Origin: Cocleimonas sp.
GTDB lineage: Bacteria > Pseudomonadota > Gammaproteobacteria > Thiotrichales > Thiotrichaceae
Length of the DNA stretch: 12,044 bases
Assembly: GCA_023145535.1 (NCBI GenBank)
Contig: JAGLDQ010000078.1
Location: 1 to 12,044, forward strand
Direction: 5' to 3'
Shown here: positions 6,957-12,044 of the stretch, one piece after another
How positions within the stretch are numbered: position 1 is the first letter of the stretch
Layout: each line of letters begins with the position of its first letter
Translations under genes and position numbers: made by a program
The notes under the pieces: generated by a model
What the model was told of the DNA's origin: nothing
Database searches by the model: none
What the model saw: the letters and a program-made list of their open reading frames with translations, nothing else

Positions 6957-8729
6957 TTATCTTATCAAATGCTCATATCTTTTATCTGTCAAGGTCTTTA
7001 AAAATGAAACAATATCGGCAACATCTTGATTACTTAGCTTAAGATTACCCATTTTGTCGATATTTTTTGTCTTATCTACTTCTGCCTGTCGCCATGCTTT
7101 ACCTGTTTCTGGATTTTTAGCACCCTTGACATCTCTCGTATTATAAAAATACACCACCGTTGATAAATCCTTAAATACTCCGTTATGCATATAAGGTGCT
7201 GTTACCGCAACATTGCGAAGACCTGATGTTCGAAATGCGCCTTTAAATTTGGGATTATTGACCTTTGGATTAGCCAAGACCCCCTTATCTACAAATTTTA
7301 ATCCTTTATTATTCATTGATCGCACGCGCCTATTTTTTGGTGTGCCTAAATTATGGTAAGTAAAGTTAGTCAATAAACTTTTAGTTTTAGAATCATATCG
7401 AACCGGAACAGGGTGACAAGCTGCACAATTCCCTTTCTTTTTATTCTTGAATAATGATAAACCACGTTGTTCTGCACGAGTTAATGTCGCTGTGCCACGA
7501 AGATGGCGGTCAAATTTTGAATCAAAAGGTGAAAATACATCCGTTCTTTCAAATGCTGCAATCGCATCTGTAATGGCGAGATAGGCTTTATTATTGTCAT
7601 AAAATATGTGATCGCCATACAATGAGCGCAGGGTGTAAGCATATTTTTTCTTTACCTCTGCCACCACATTCTCTTTTGTATTTTGCATCTCAACAGGATT
7701 TATAAAGGGTTGCCCTGCTTGTTCTACAAGATCTTCTACTCTTCCATCAAGAAAAAGCCCACCTTTAAATCCTTTGCTTGCTTTATCAAAATGAAAGTTA
7801 GGATTGAACGCCTTATAGGCAGCTGATGGTGTATTAATATCACCCAATGAGCGCCCATCTTGGCCGAGCGAAACAGCTCCAGGCACTCTATTATTGGCAC
7901 TTGTTTGATTCACCCTTGAGTCAATAAATGCACGCTTACTATCATGACAACTCGCGCAAGACTGTGTTTTGTTTCTCGACAGCGATTTATCATTGAAAAG
8001 TAGTTTACCTAAGTGCTCTTTCGTATCTTTTCGACTTTTTGTATAAAAATGTTTATTTTTATTATGAGGCTGTTTGCTTATTTTTGCTTTGTGAGGAGTC
8101 TTCATATTTTTACAGGCAATAGGCTTCGAAACAGTGTTGCCTGATTTTATTTTTACACGCTGTTTTTTTGTAATATAACGAGCAGGGATTGTTTCTATTT
8201 TATATTGTGCAGGAGAAATAAGTTTCCGTGATTTTTGTTGCTTATAAATGGCAGGATGGGCTTTTTTCACTTTATGACCAGCACGCACTAATACCTTACG
8301 AGAAACCATTTTATAAACAGCAGGTATTTTAACCCTACACAATACTTCTCCTGTTGCATGGTCTATTCTTGTGACTTTTCCTTGCCCTTTTTTCCACGTA
8401 TAATAACTTGGTTTTGCCATAATACGTTTTTTAACTGTTTTATACTGAGCAGGAATATACTGATAAGAATAGGTAACAGGTCTAACCATTACTTTTTTTG
8501 AACTCCATCCATATTGTGCTTTACGTACAAATACCCGTTTAGTTCTCGCTTTACTCACTAACACTTTTTTAGTGGTTGTTTTATATTGGTCAGGCATTTT
8601 AACTTTTTTATAACATTGTTGCGTATTTTTATAAGGGTTATTTTCTATCGCATTCTGTCTCTGGCTACACCCTGTTATTAAACCAACCAATAAAATACCT
8701 GAAAAAGAAAGTTTAATATATTTATTCAT
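6957..8729 (-). CDS. Di-haem cytochrome c peroxidase/MauG-like lipoprotein with N-terminal basic repeat region
   Basis: The 590-residue precursor starts MNKYIKLSFSGILL and has a lipobox LITGC (Cys21), so it should be a periplasm-facing lipoprotein. Residues 45-195 are a Lys/Arg-rich repeat region (see separate entry). Residues 235-585 are a bacterial CCP/MauG-type di-haem domain. The haem sites are CASCH (258-262) and CAACH (435-439), with FLDGR at 326-330, NPVEM at 344-348 and TAPYMHNGVFKDL at 510-522, where Met514 is the likely distal ligand of the second haem. The family reduces H2O2 with electrons from small cytochromes or oxidises protein or small substrates. Position 327 is Leu where the Pseudomonas CCP motif FWDGR has the inter-haem Trp. 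The SD AAGGA lies about 8 nt before the ATG. It follows fccB after 140 bp with no obvious terminator between, so it may be co-transcribed. The stop codon lies 5 bp from the convergent AEC gene. Confidence 0.88.
   Translation of the reverse strand: MNKYIKLSFSGILLVGLITGCSQRQNAIENNPYKNTQQCYKKVKMPDQYKTTTKKVLVSKARTKRVFVRKAQYGWSSKKVMVRPVTYSYQYIPAQYKTVKKRIMAKPSYYTWKKGQGKVTRIDHATGEVLCRVKIPAVYKMVSRKVLVRAGHKVKKAHPAIYKQQKSRKLISPAQYKIETIPARYITKKQRVKIKSGNTVSKPIACKNMKTPHKAKISKQPHNKNKHFYTKSRKDTKEHLGKLLFNDKSLSRNKTQSCASCHDSKRAFIDSRVNQTSANNRVPGAVSLGQDGRSLGDINTPSAAYKAFNPNFHFDKASKGFKGGLFLDGRVEDLVEQAGQPFINPVEMQNTKENVVAEVKKKYAYTLRSLYGDHIFYDNNKAYLAITDAIAAFERTDVFSPFDSKFDRHLRGTATLTRAEQRGLSLFKNKKKGNCAACHPVPVRYDSKTKSLLTNFTYHNLGTPKNRRVRSMNNKGLKFVDKGVLANPKVNNPKFKGAFRTSGLRNVAVTAPYMHNGVFKDLSTVVYFYNTRDVKGAKNPETGKAWRQAEVDKTKNIDKMGNLKLSNQDVADIVSFLKTLTDKRYEHLIR
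8145..8597 (-). repeat. Coding repeat region: degenerate PAxYK / KKVLV units in the peroxidase lipoprotein
   Basis: Residues 45-195 of the peroxidase lipoprotein repeat a degenerate unit of roughly (I/M)PAxYK-x4-KKVLVxxA. Clear copies start at MPDQYKTT (45), IPAQYKTV (92), IPAVYKMV (135), HPAIYKQQ (158), SPAQYKIE (172) and IPARYITK (182). Between copies 2 and 3 there is a spacer with DHATGEVLCRV (123-133). The region is strongly basic. Similar tandem motifs occur, from memory, in envelope proteins of marine gammaproteobacteria with peptidoglycan-binding or OmpA-like domains. Cell-wall or polysaccharide binding is therefore a reasonable guess, not shown. Confidence 0.7.
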
Positions 8730-8862
8730 CGCTTATTCCTTTTTATCTATACGAGTAATATCTTTACATTAAAGTATATTTATAGAAAAAAAGATAAAAG
8801 GTTAGCAGATTATTATTAACTGGTATCATTTTTTATATTAATGGCTATTTTTCAATTTTATG

Positions 8863-8870
8863 ACCTCCTT
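8863..8870 (-). promoter_or_regulatory. Perfect Shine-Dalgarno directly after fccB, without a proper gene
   Basis: On the - strand AAGGAGGT begins on the last base of the fccB TAA. The only start codon at a suitable distance is a TTG at 8855-8853 (8 nt away), giving a 5-codon frame (M K N S H) before TAA. It may mark a decayed or lost gene, a mini-leader, or chance. The motif is seen directly; its function is unknown. Confidence 0.35.
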
Positions 8871-10135
8871 TATGAAAAAGTATCACCAAATAAGCTATTT
8901 GCCCAATCGTACATGCGGTGGTAGTTTTCCTCCGTTGGCGCTTTAGAGGTACCATTAGATCCTTTGATTAACTTCATTTTTTTGCTACTCACATCATACG
9001 CGTACGTTGAAGTTATCCATGTCGCTGTATTTTTTGTGATCGGGGTATAACAGGCTGAGTTGGTCCTTGGAAAATCATAAGGTGAATACCCCGACAAGAG
9101 ACGCAACACCGCATCTGCACATATTTTAGCTTCAGCATTTGCAATATGACCCGCTTTGGGCTGTCCTGTACCTTGTGAGTCACCAATAATATGAATATAG
9201 GGTGTTTGTGTTGATTCATAACTGAGCGGATCTACAGCCGCCCAACGTTCCGTTTTATCATTGGCTAATCCATTGTCATGAATTAATGCGCTTGCTTGAT
9301 GAGGTGGAATAATATTAAGAACATCAGCGTGATAATTCTCAACCTCTGTAATAACAACCCCTTTATCCGAATCAACTTCTTCAACCAATGATTGTGGAAC
9401 GTACTCCACAATATCTTTATATGTTTCATAGAATGCGCGCATAAAGTTATCAGCATTCACGGTGACTTTTGCATTCGCATCAAGCACAATCACCTTTCCT
9501 CCTACTTTCTTGCGCTTAAAATAATCCGCAACAACACATGCTCGCTCATAAGGCCCTGGAGGACATCGGTAAGGTTTTTTAGGGATAGAAATTAAAAAAA
9601 CACCTTCTTTTTTAATTGAAGCAATCTGTTGTTTTAATTGTAGTATTTCGCTGTTCGGCATCCATGCATGAAGGTTTTTTTTCTGGTCTAAGCCTTTAAT
9701 ATCCATAAACTGGATACCCGGCGAGAGAATCAACCGATCATAAGATAGCTTTTTCCCCTCTTCTAATTCAACTTGTTTCTTTCCACTATGGATACTTTTA
9801 ACTTTGGCTTGAATTATTTTTACACCATAGTTTTTTGCCAATTTGTCATAGCTAAAGTTAAGCTGCTCTAAACTACGTTGCCCATTAAGAATAAGATTAC
9901 TTAAAATAGGGGATTGATAACTCGCATTGGCTTCAATAAGTGTCACATCGACATCTTTTGACCAGTGGCGAAGGTATTTTGCAGCCGTTGCACCGCCAAA
10001 ACCGCCTCCAACAACAATAATATGGGGTCGTGATTGCGTTGCCTTCGTTAAGATAGGGGCTGCTGCTATTCCTACGCCTAATCCCATCATTTTTAAAAAG
10101 TGTCGACGAGATAATCCTGATACCTTATTTCGCAT
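8870..10135 (-). CDS. fccB: Flavocytochrome c sulfide dehydrogenase, flavoprotein subunit (FccB/SoxF)
   Basis: This 421-residue FAD protein oxidises sulfide in the periplasm and passes electrons to the cytochrome subunit FccA. The N-terminus SRRHFLKMMG (9-18) is a textbook twin-arginine signal. An FAD Rossmann motif IIVVGGGFGGATAAKYL occupies 39-55, and a second flavin motif IIGDSQG is at 316-322. The redox-active cysteine pair expected in the family appears as YRCPPGPYERAC (Cys191) and NSACYTPI (Cys362), equivalent to the C161/C337 disulfide of Allochromatium FCSD. Cys200 and Cys339 are additional. The C-terminal ~90 residues match the FCSD-specific flavin-binding domain. It lies 3 nt after fccA, so the two are co-translated. 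The start ATG at 10135 is preceded by a GGGTGA within the end of fccA. The related SQR is less likely because of the fccA partner and the Tat signal. Confidence 0.93.
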   Translation of the reverse strand: MRNKVSGLSRRHFLKMMGLGVGIAAAPILTKATQSRPHIIVVGGGFGGATAAKYLRHWSKDVDVTLIEANASYQSPILSNLILNGQRSLEQLNFSYDKLAKNYGVKIIQAKVKSIHSGKKQVELEEGKKLSYDRLILSPGIQFMDIKGLDQKKNLHAWMPNSEILQLKQQIASIKKEGVFLISIPKKPYRCPPGPYERACVVADYFKRKKVGGKVIVLDANAKVTVNADNFMRAFYETYKDIVEYVPQSLVEEVDSDKGVVITEVENYHADVLNIIPPHQASALIHDNGLANDKTERWAAVDPLSYESTQTPYIHIIGDSQGTGQPKAGHIANAEAKICADAVLRLLSGYSPYDFPRTNSACYTPITKNTATWITSTYAYDVSSKKMKLIKGSNGTSKAPTEENYHRMYDWANSLFGDTFS

Positions 10136-10138
10136 GAT

Positions 10139-10594
10139 TTATTCACCCATCTCTTTAGGTAAAGTGGAGATATAGGAGGCAATCACTGCAATTTCGGCAT
10201 TGGTATACGCACCTGCCTGCTTATGCATTAGATCATTGGCATTATTATTGGTTTTTCGTGCCGTAATAAGCTGAATAAGCGTGTCATCACTTAGTCCATT
10301 TAAGCTCGGAATACCTGTTTTAGAATTTCCATCAGTTCCATGACATTGAAAACATTGCGCTGCAACTGAACGAAGACCACTCAGGGAAAATGCCATATTA
10401 GCTTGAATGAGACGTGGTGCTGATAATGGCGAGATAGCTTCTGTCTGTACCATTGCCTCTGCTACGATTTTTTCTATGGCGGCGTTATTCACCGATTTTT
10501 TTTCTTCAACATTACAAGCAGAAAAAAAGAGAACAAGTGTGACTAATAATAGTTTTTTAATGGTGAAAATAGATCGCTGTCTTTTATCCTGCAT
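10139..10594 (-). CDS. fccA: Flavocytochrome c sulfide dehydrogenase, mono-haem cytochrome subunit (FccA), predicted lipoprotein
   Basis: This 151-residue precursor starts MQDKRQRSIFTIKK, followed by a hydrophobic segment and a lipobox FFSAC (Cys27). The mature protein should therefore be lipid-anchored on the periplasmic side. One haem c site, CFQCHGTDG (81-89), and a likely distal Met123 (NDLMHKQAG) define a class I cytochrome c of about 10 kDa. This is like the mono-haem FccA of green sulfur bacteria rather than the di-haem Allochromatium form. It accepts electrons from the FAD of FccB. The ATG at 10594 was chosen because GGGAGAGAG precedes it by a few bases. A longer frame up to 10693 would put 33 unusual residues before the signal peptide and run over the promoter. 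The gene is followed after 3 nt by fccB. Confidence 0.9.
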   Translation of the reverse strand: MQDKRQRSIFTIKKLLLVTLVLFFSACNVEEKKSVNNAAIEKIVAEAMVQTEAISPLSAPRLIQANMAFSLSGLRSVAAQCFQCHGTDGNSKTGIPSLNGLSDDTLIQLITARKTNNNANDLMHKQAGAYTNAEIAVIASYISTLPKEMGE

Positions 10595-10633
10595 GAACTC
10601 TCTCCCTGAAAAATAGTATACATATCTCTTCTT

Positions 10634-10661
10634 CTTATATAAAAAAATTGAATAAGCACAA
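10634..10661 (-). promoter_or_regulatory. Candidate sigma70 promoter of fccAB
   Basis: Read on the - strand, TTGTGC (10661-10656), a 16-bp spacer and TATAAG (10639-10634) lie about 40 nt before the fccA ATG. The -10 is good and the -35 weak, which suggests a promoter needing an activator. A second -10-like TATACT lies nearer the gene. Prediction by eye only. Confidence 0.45.
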
Positions 10662-10674
10662 GTATTTTGACTGT

Positions 10675-10697
10675 ATATATGACTATCGGTCATATAT
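10675..10697. promoter_or_regulatory. Perfect 9-bp inverted repeat upstream of fccAB (candidate operator)
   Basis: ATATATGAC (10675-10683), five bases, GTCATATAT (10689-10697). The dyad centre is at 10686, about 60 bp upstream of the start point expected from the TATAAG -10. That is the usual place of a class I activator. The sequence is not a CRP or FNR consensus. A sulfide- or redox-responsive regulator is a reasonable but unproven reader. Confidence 0.55.
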
Positions 10698-10802
10698 TGA
10701 GAGTATTCGGAATAATGATGCAGGATTATTTAGAGCGGTACTTTAGGGGATATTTGAAATAACAGGAATGTGATGGCTTGCTACTACAAAGCAGATAAGC
10801 AT

Positions 10803-10834
10803 AAAAAAAGGCTGATAAAAATCAGCCTTTTTTT
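10803..10834. terminator. Bidirectional intrinsic terminator downstream of rpsT
   Basis: GGCTGAT (10810-10816), loop AAAA, ATCAGCC (10821-10827), with seven A on the left and seven T on the right. On the - strand it ends the rpsT transcript 25 bp after the stop. It would work in the + direction too and insulates fccAB from rpsT. Confidence 0.92.
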
Positions 10835-10858
10835 AAATATCTAGTTTTCAATCAAGTC

Positions 10859-11119
10859 TTACATTGAAGCAATGCGACCTGCTAAACGACTCTTATGACG
10901 TGCCGCTTTATTTTTGTGAATCAAGCCCTTTGTTACCGCTCTGTCTAATGCCGGTACTGCTACTTTTAAAGCAGTTGTAGCCGTTTCTTTTTCGCCAGCG
11001 TCAATGGCATAAACAACTGACTTAACGGCTGTACGCATTCCAGAACGCTGATGTTTATTTCTTATACGACGCTTTTCAGACTGTCGTGCACGTTTTTTTG
11101 CAGATGTAATATTTGGCAA
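10859..11119 (-). CDS. rpsT: 30S ribosomal protein S20
   Basis: This 86-residue, very basic protein begins PNITSAKKRARQSEKRRIRN after the start and ends SRLAGRIASM, a full-length S20. It binds 16S rRNA early in 30S assembly. The start codon is TTG (11119-11117). In E. coli rpsT also starts with UUG, and that weak start is part of S20's own translational feedback, so similar control is likely here. Upstream there is only a weak SD (GTGAGAG). A sigma70 promoter lies about 42 bp upstream and a strong terminator follows. It is transcribed alone, divergent from gcvT. Confidence 0.98.
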   Translation of the reverse strand: MPNITSAKKRARQSEKRRIRNKHQRSGMRTAVKSVVYAIDAGEKETATTALKVAVPALDRAVTKGLIHKNKAARHKSRLAGRIASM

Positions 11120-11160
11120 AACGATTCTCTCACTAAGGCTTGTTTTAAAATAAGAGGCGT

Positions 11161-11189
11161 ATTATGCCGTTTATAATGCGACACATCAA
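11161..11189 (-). promoter_or_regulatory. sigma70 promoter of rpsT
   Basis: On the - strand, TTGATG (11189-11184), 17 bp, CATAAT (11166-11161). The expected start point is near 11154, giving a leader of about 35 nt before the TTG start codon. Good spacing and 4-5 of 6 matches in each box. Confidence 0.65.
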
Positions 11190-11213
11190 TACCCATTTCT
11201 AATTATTTTTAGC

Positions 11214-11241
11214 TTTCCAATGATTAGCAATACCATTATAG
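11214..11241 (+). promoter_or_regulatory. Candidate promoter of the gcvT riboswitch transcript
   Basis: TTTCCA (11214-11219), 16 bp, TTATAG (11236-11241) would start RNA near 11248, about 18 nt before the first aptamer. A perfect TATAAT on the + strand at 11172-11177 is an alternative -10, but without a good -35. Weak prediction. Confidence 0.3.
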
Positions 11242-11265
11242 TTGGCGCTTTCAGCACTATCTCTC

Positions 11266-11344
11266 GCAGGAGAGTTTCTATTTTTAAGAAAATGGAACAC
11301 CGAAGGCGCAAATCCGCTTGGAAACGCTCAGGTATCAGGACTGC
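11266..11344 (+). promoter_or_regulatory. Glycine riboswitch, aptamer 1
   Basis: P1 pairs GCAG (11266-11269) with CTGC (11341-11344). The conserved GGAGAG follows P1, then come ACACCGAAGG, GCAAATC and the 3' core CTCAGGTATCAGGAC, in the same order as in known glycine (gcvT) aptamers. This is the first of a tandem pair, separated by a 36-nt linker from aptamer 2. CTCTC at 11261-11265 can alternatively pair with GAGAG at 11270-11274. Confidence 0.93.
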
Positions 11345-11380
11345 AATAGATGATCATTTATTGACGATTGATCAGGCTGA

Positions 11381-11480
11381 CTCTGGAGAGTGAGGTTAAA
11401 ATAAACCTCCACCGAAGGGGATCAACTTATACACTGTCGTAATACAGGTATAAGGAATATCTCAGGTATAAAGGACAGAG
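11381..11480 (+). promoter_or_regulatory. Glycine riboswitch, aptamer 2
   Basis: P1 pairs CTCTG (11381-11385) with CAGAG (11476-11480). The core has GGAGAGTGAGG, CCACCGAAGGGGATCAA and CTCAGGTATAAAGGACAG. A long P3 arm uses CTTATAC (11425-11431) with GTATAAG (11447-11453). The terminator stem starts at the next base. With aptamer 1 it senses glycine and should raise gcv expression when glycine is in excess. Confidence 0.95.
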
Positions 11481-11516
11481 GGGCGGCAGGTAAAGGTTAC
11501 CTGCCGCCCTTTTTTT
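11481..11516 (+). terminator. Intrinsic terminator / expression platform of the glycine riboswitch
   Basis: GGGCGGCAGGTAA (11481-11493) and TTACCTGCCGCCC (11497-11509) form a perfect 13-bp stem with a 3-nt loop, followed by seven T. The lower stem can extend by A-U and G-U pairs into AGAG 11477-11480, the 3' strand of aptamer 2 P1. P1 formation and full terminator formation thus partly compete. No T-run is present for the other direction. Confidence 0.93.
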
Positions 11517-11537
11517 ATGCATGGAATTCTAAATTAT

Positions 11538-12044
11538 ATGTCAAATACAACACCACAACACACGCCCCTTTACGAACAGCATCTTAAAGCGGGTGGCAAA
11601 ATGGTCGATTTTGCAGGCTGGGAAATGCCAATTAACTATGGCTCTCAGCTTAAAGAACACAATCAAGTCAGAACCGATGCTGGTATGTTTGATGTCTCGC
11701 ATATGGTGGTGGTCGATTTTACAGGAAAAGACTGTAAAACTTTCCTACAGTACTTGTTAGCAAATGATGTTAGCAAACTCAAACAACAAGGAAAAGCGCT
11801 CTATAGCTGTATGCTCAATGAAGAAGCGGGCATCATTGATGATCTGATTGTTTATTATTTAGCTGATGATTTCTACCGCATGGTTATTAATGCGGCGACC
11901 AGAGAGCATGATTTAGCATGGATTAATCAACAAGCCGCTAATTTTGATCTAAAAATTAAAGCGCGTGATGACTTGGCAATGATTGCTGCACAAGGCCCCC
12001 ATGCACGTGAAAAACTTCTAGCAACGCTCGATGATGCCAGCGCA
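11538..12044 (+). CDS. gcvT: Aminomethyltransferase (glycine cleavage system T protein), 3' truncated by window
   Basis: The frame is open from ATG 11538 to the window end (169 codons). It starts MSNTTPQHTPLYEQHLKAGG and continues with KMVDFAGWEMPINYGSQ (22-38) and FDVSHM (about 51-56), all classic GcvT motifs of the folate-binding domain. GcvT takes the aminomethyl group from GcvH lipoate and transfers the carbon to tetrahydrofolate, releasing ammonia. In an autotroph that runs the Calvin cycle with photorespiration-like glycolate loss, it may salvage glycine (inference). ATG 11538 fits the usual N-terminus of the family. An in-frame ATG at 11517 abuts the terminator T-run and has no SD. No strong Shine-Dalgarno is seen (GGA at 11523). 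It is controlled by the tandem glycine riboswitch upstream. Confidence 0.96.
   Translation, partial: MSNTTPQHTPLYEQHLKAGGKMVDFAGWEMPINYGSQLKEHNQVRTDAGMFDVSHMVVVDFTGKDCKTFLQYLLANDVSKLKQQGKALYSCMLNEEAGIIDDLIVYYLADDFYRMVINAATREHDLAWINQQAANFDLKIKARDDLAMIAAQGPHAREKLLATLDDASA

Noticed and set aside
8764..8829. 21-codon frame on the - strand in the fccB-peroxidase gap
   Set aside because: No SD near its ATG, very AT-rich composition, no features of a protein.
10595..10693. 33-residue N-terminal extension of FccA from an upstream ATG
   Set aside because: It would place odd Tyr/Lys-rich residues before the signal peptide and run over the promoter. The ATG at 10594 has a good SD (GGGAGAGAG) followed directly by a proper lipoprotein signal.
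10751..10845. Short + strand frame of about 23 codons over the rpsT terminator
   Set aside because: It is made mostly of terminator sequence and has no convincing ribosome site.
11517..11537. Upstream in-frame ATG as the gcvT start
   Set aside because: Lies directly behind the terminator T-run with no ribosome site; the N-terminus from 11538 fits the family.

Overview
The window looks like chromosomal DNA of a sulfur-oxidising, carbon-fixing gammaproteobacterium of moderate to low GC, in the general style of Thiotrichales/Beggiatoa-like organisms. This placement is an inference. It rests on three things: a DAB-type inorganic carbon (Ci) transport locus, a flavocytochrome c sulfide dehydrogenase (fccAB), and gammaproteobacterial-type housekeeping genes (rpsT with a UUG start, gcvT behind a tandem glycine riboswitch). 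No 16S rRNA or other decisive marker is present.

Left part (1-6951, + strand): an apparent Ci-uptake operon. It holds the C-terminal third of DabA (DUF2309; cut by the window edge), a tightly coupled 49-codon unknown ORF, DabB (NuoL-like), and two further complex-I-antiporter-like membrane proteins (NuoM-like, 3025-4545 and 4548-6038). An AEC-family permease with a TTG start follows. A roughly 166-bp snap-back element (MITE-like) sits between dabB and the first NuoM-like gene. The two NuoM-like proteins differ sharply: the second keeps all the classical proton-channel residues, while the first has lost or changed most of them. The locus may therefore encode a DAB complex enlarged with extra antiporter modules, reminiscent of NDH-1/CupA or Mrp assemblies.

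Middle part (6957-10697, - strand): fccA-fccB followed by a di-haem cytochrome c peroxidase-like lipoprotein with an unusual basic repeat region at its N-terminus. FccA is predicted to be a lipoprotein and FccB carries a Tat signal. Sulfide oxidation would thus be placed at the periplasmic face of a membrane and feed electrons to the respiratory chain. A perfect 9-bp inverted repeat lies upstream of the fccA promoter. The antisense peroxidase gene and the AEC gene converge with only 5 bp between stop codons.

Right part (10803-12044): a bidirectional terminator, rpsT (- strand, TTG start, good sigma70 promoter), and then, divergently, a tandem glycine riboswitch ending in a very strong intrinsic terminator, followed by gcvT (cut by the window edge).

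Together the genes link sulfide as electron donor, proton-motive-force-driven Ci uptake, and glycine/one-carbon metabolism. No CRISPR, tRNA, rRNA, phage or complete insertion sequence was seen.
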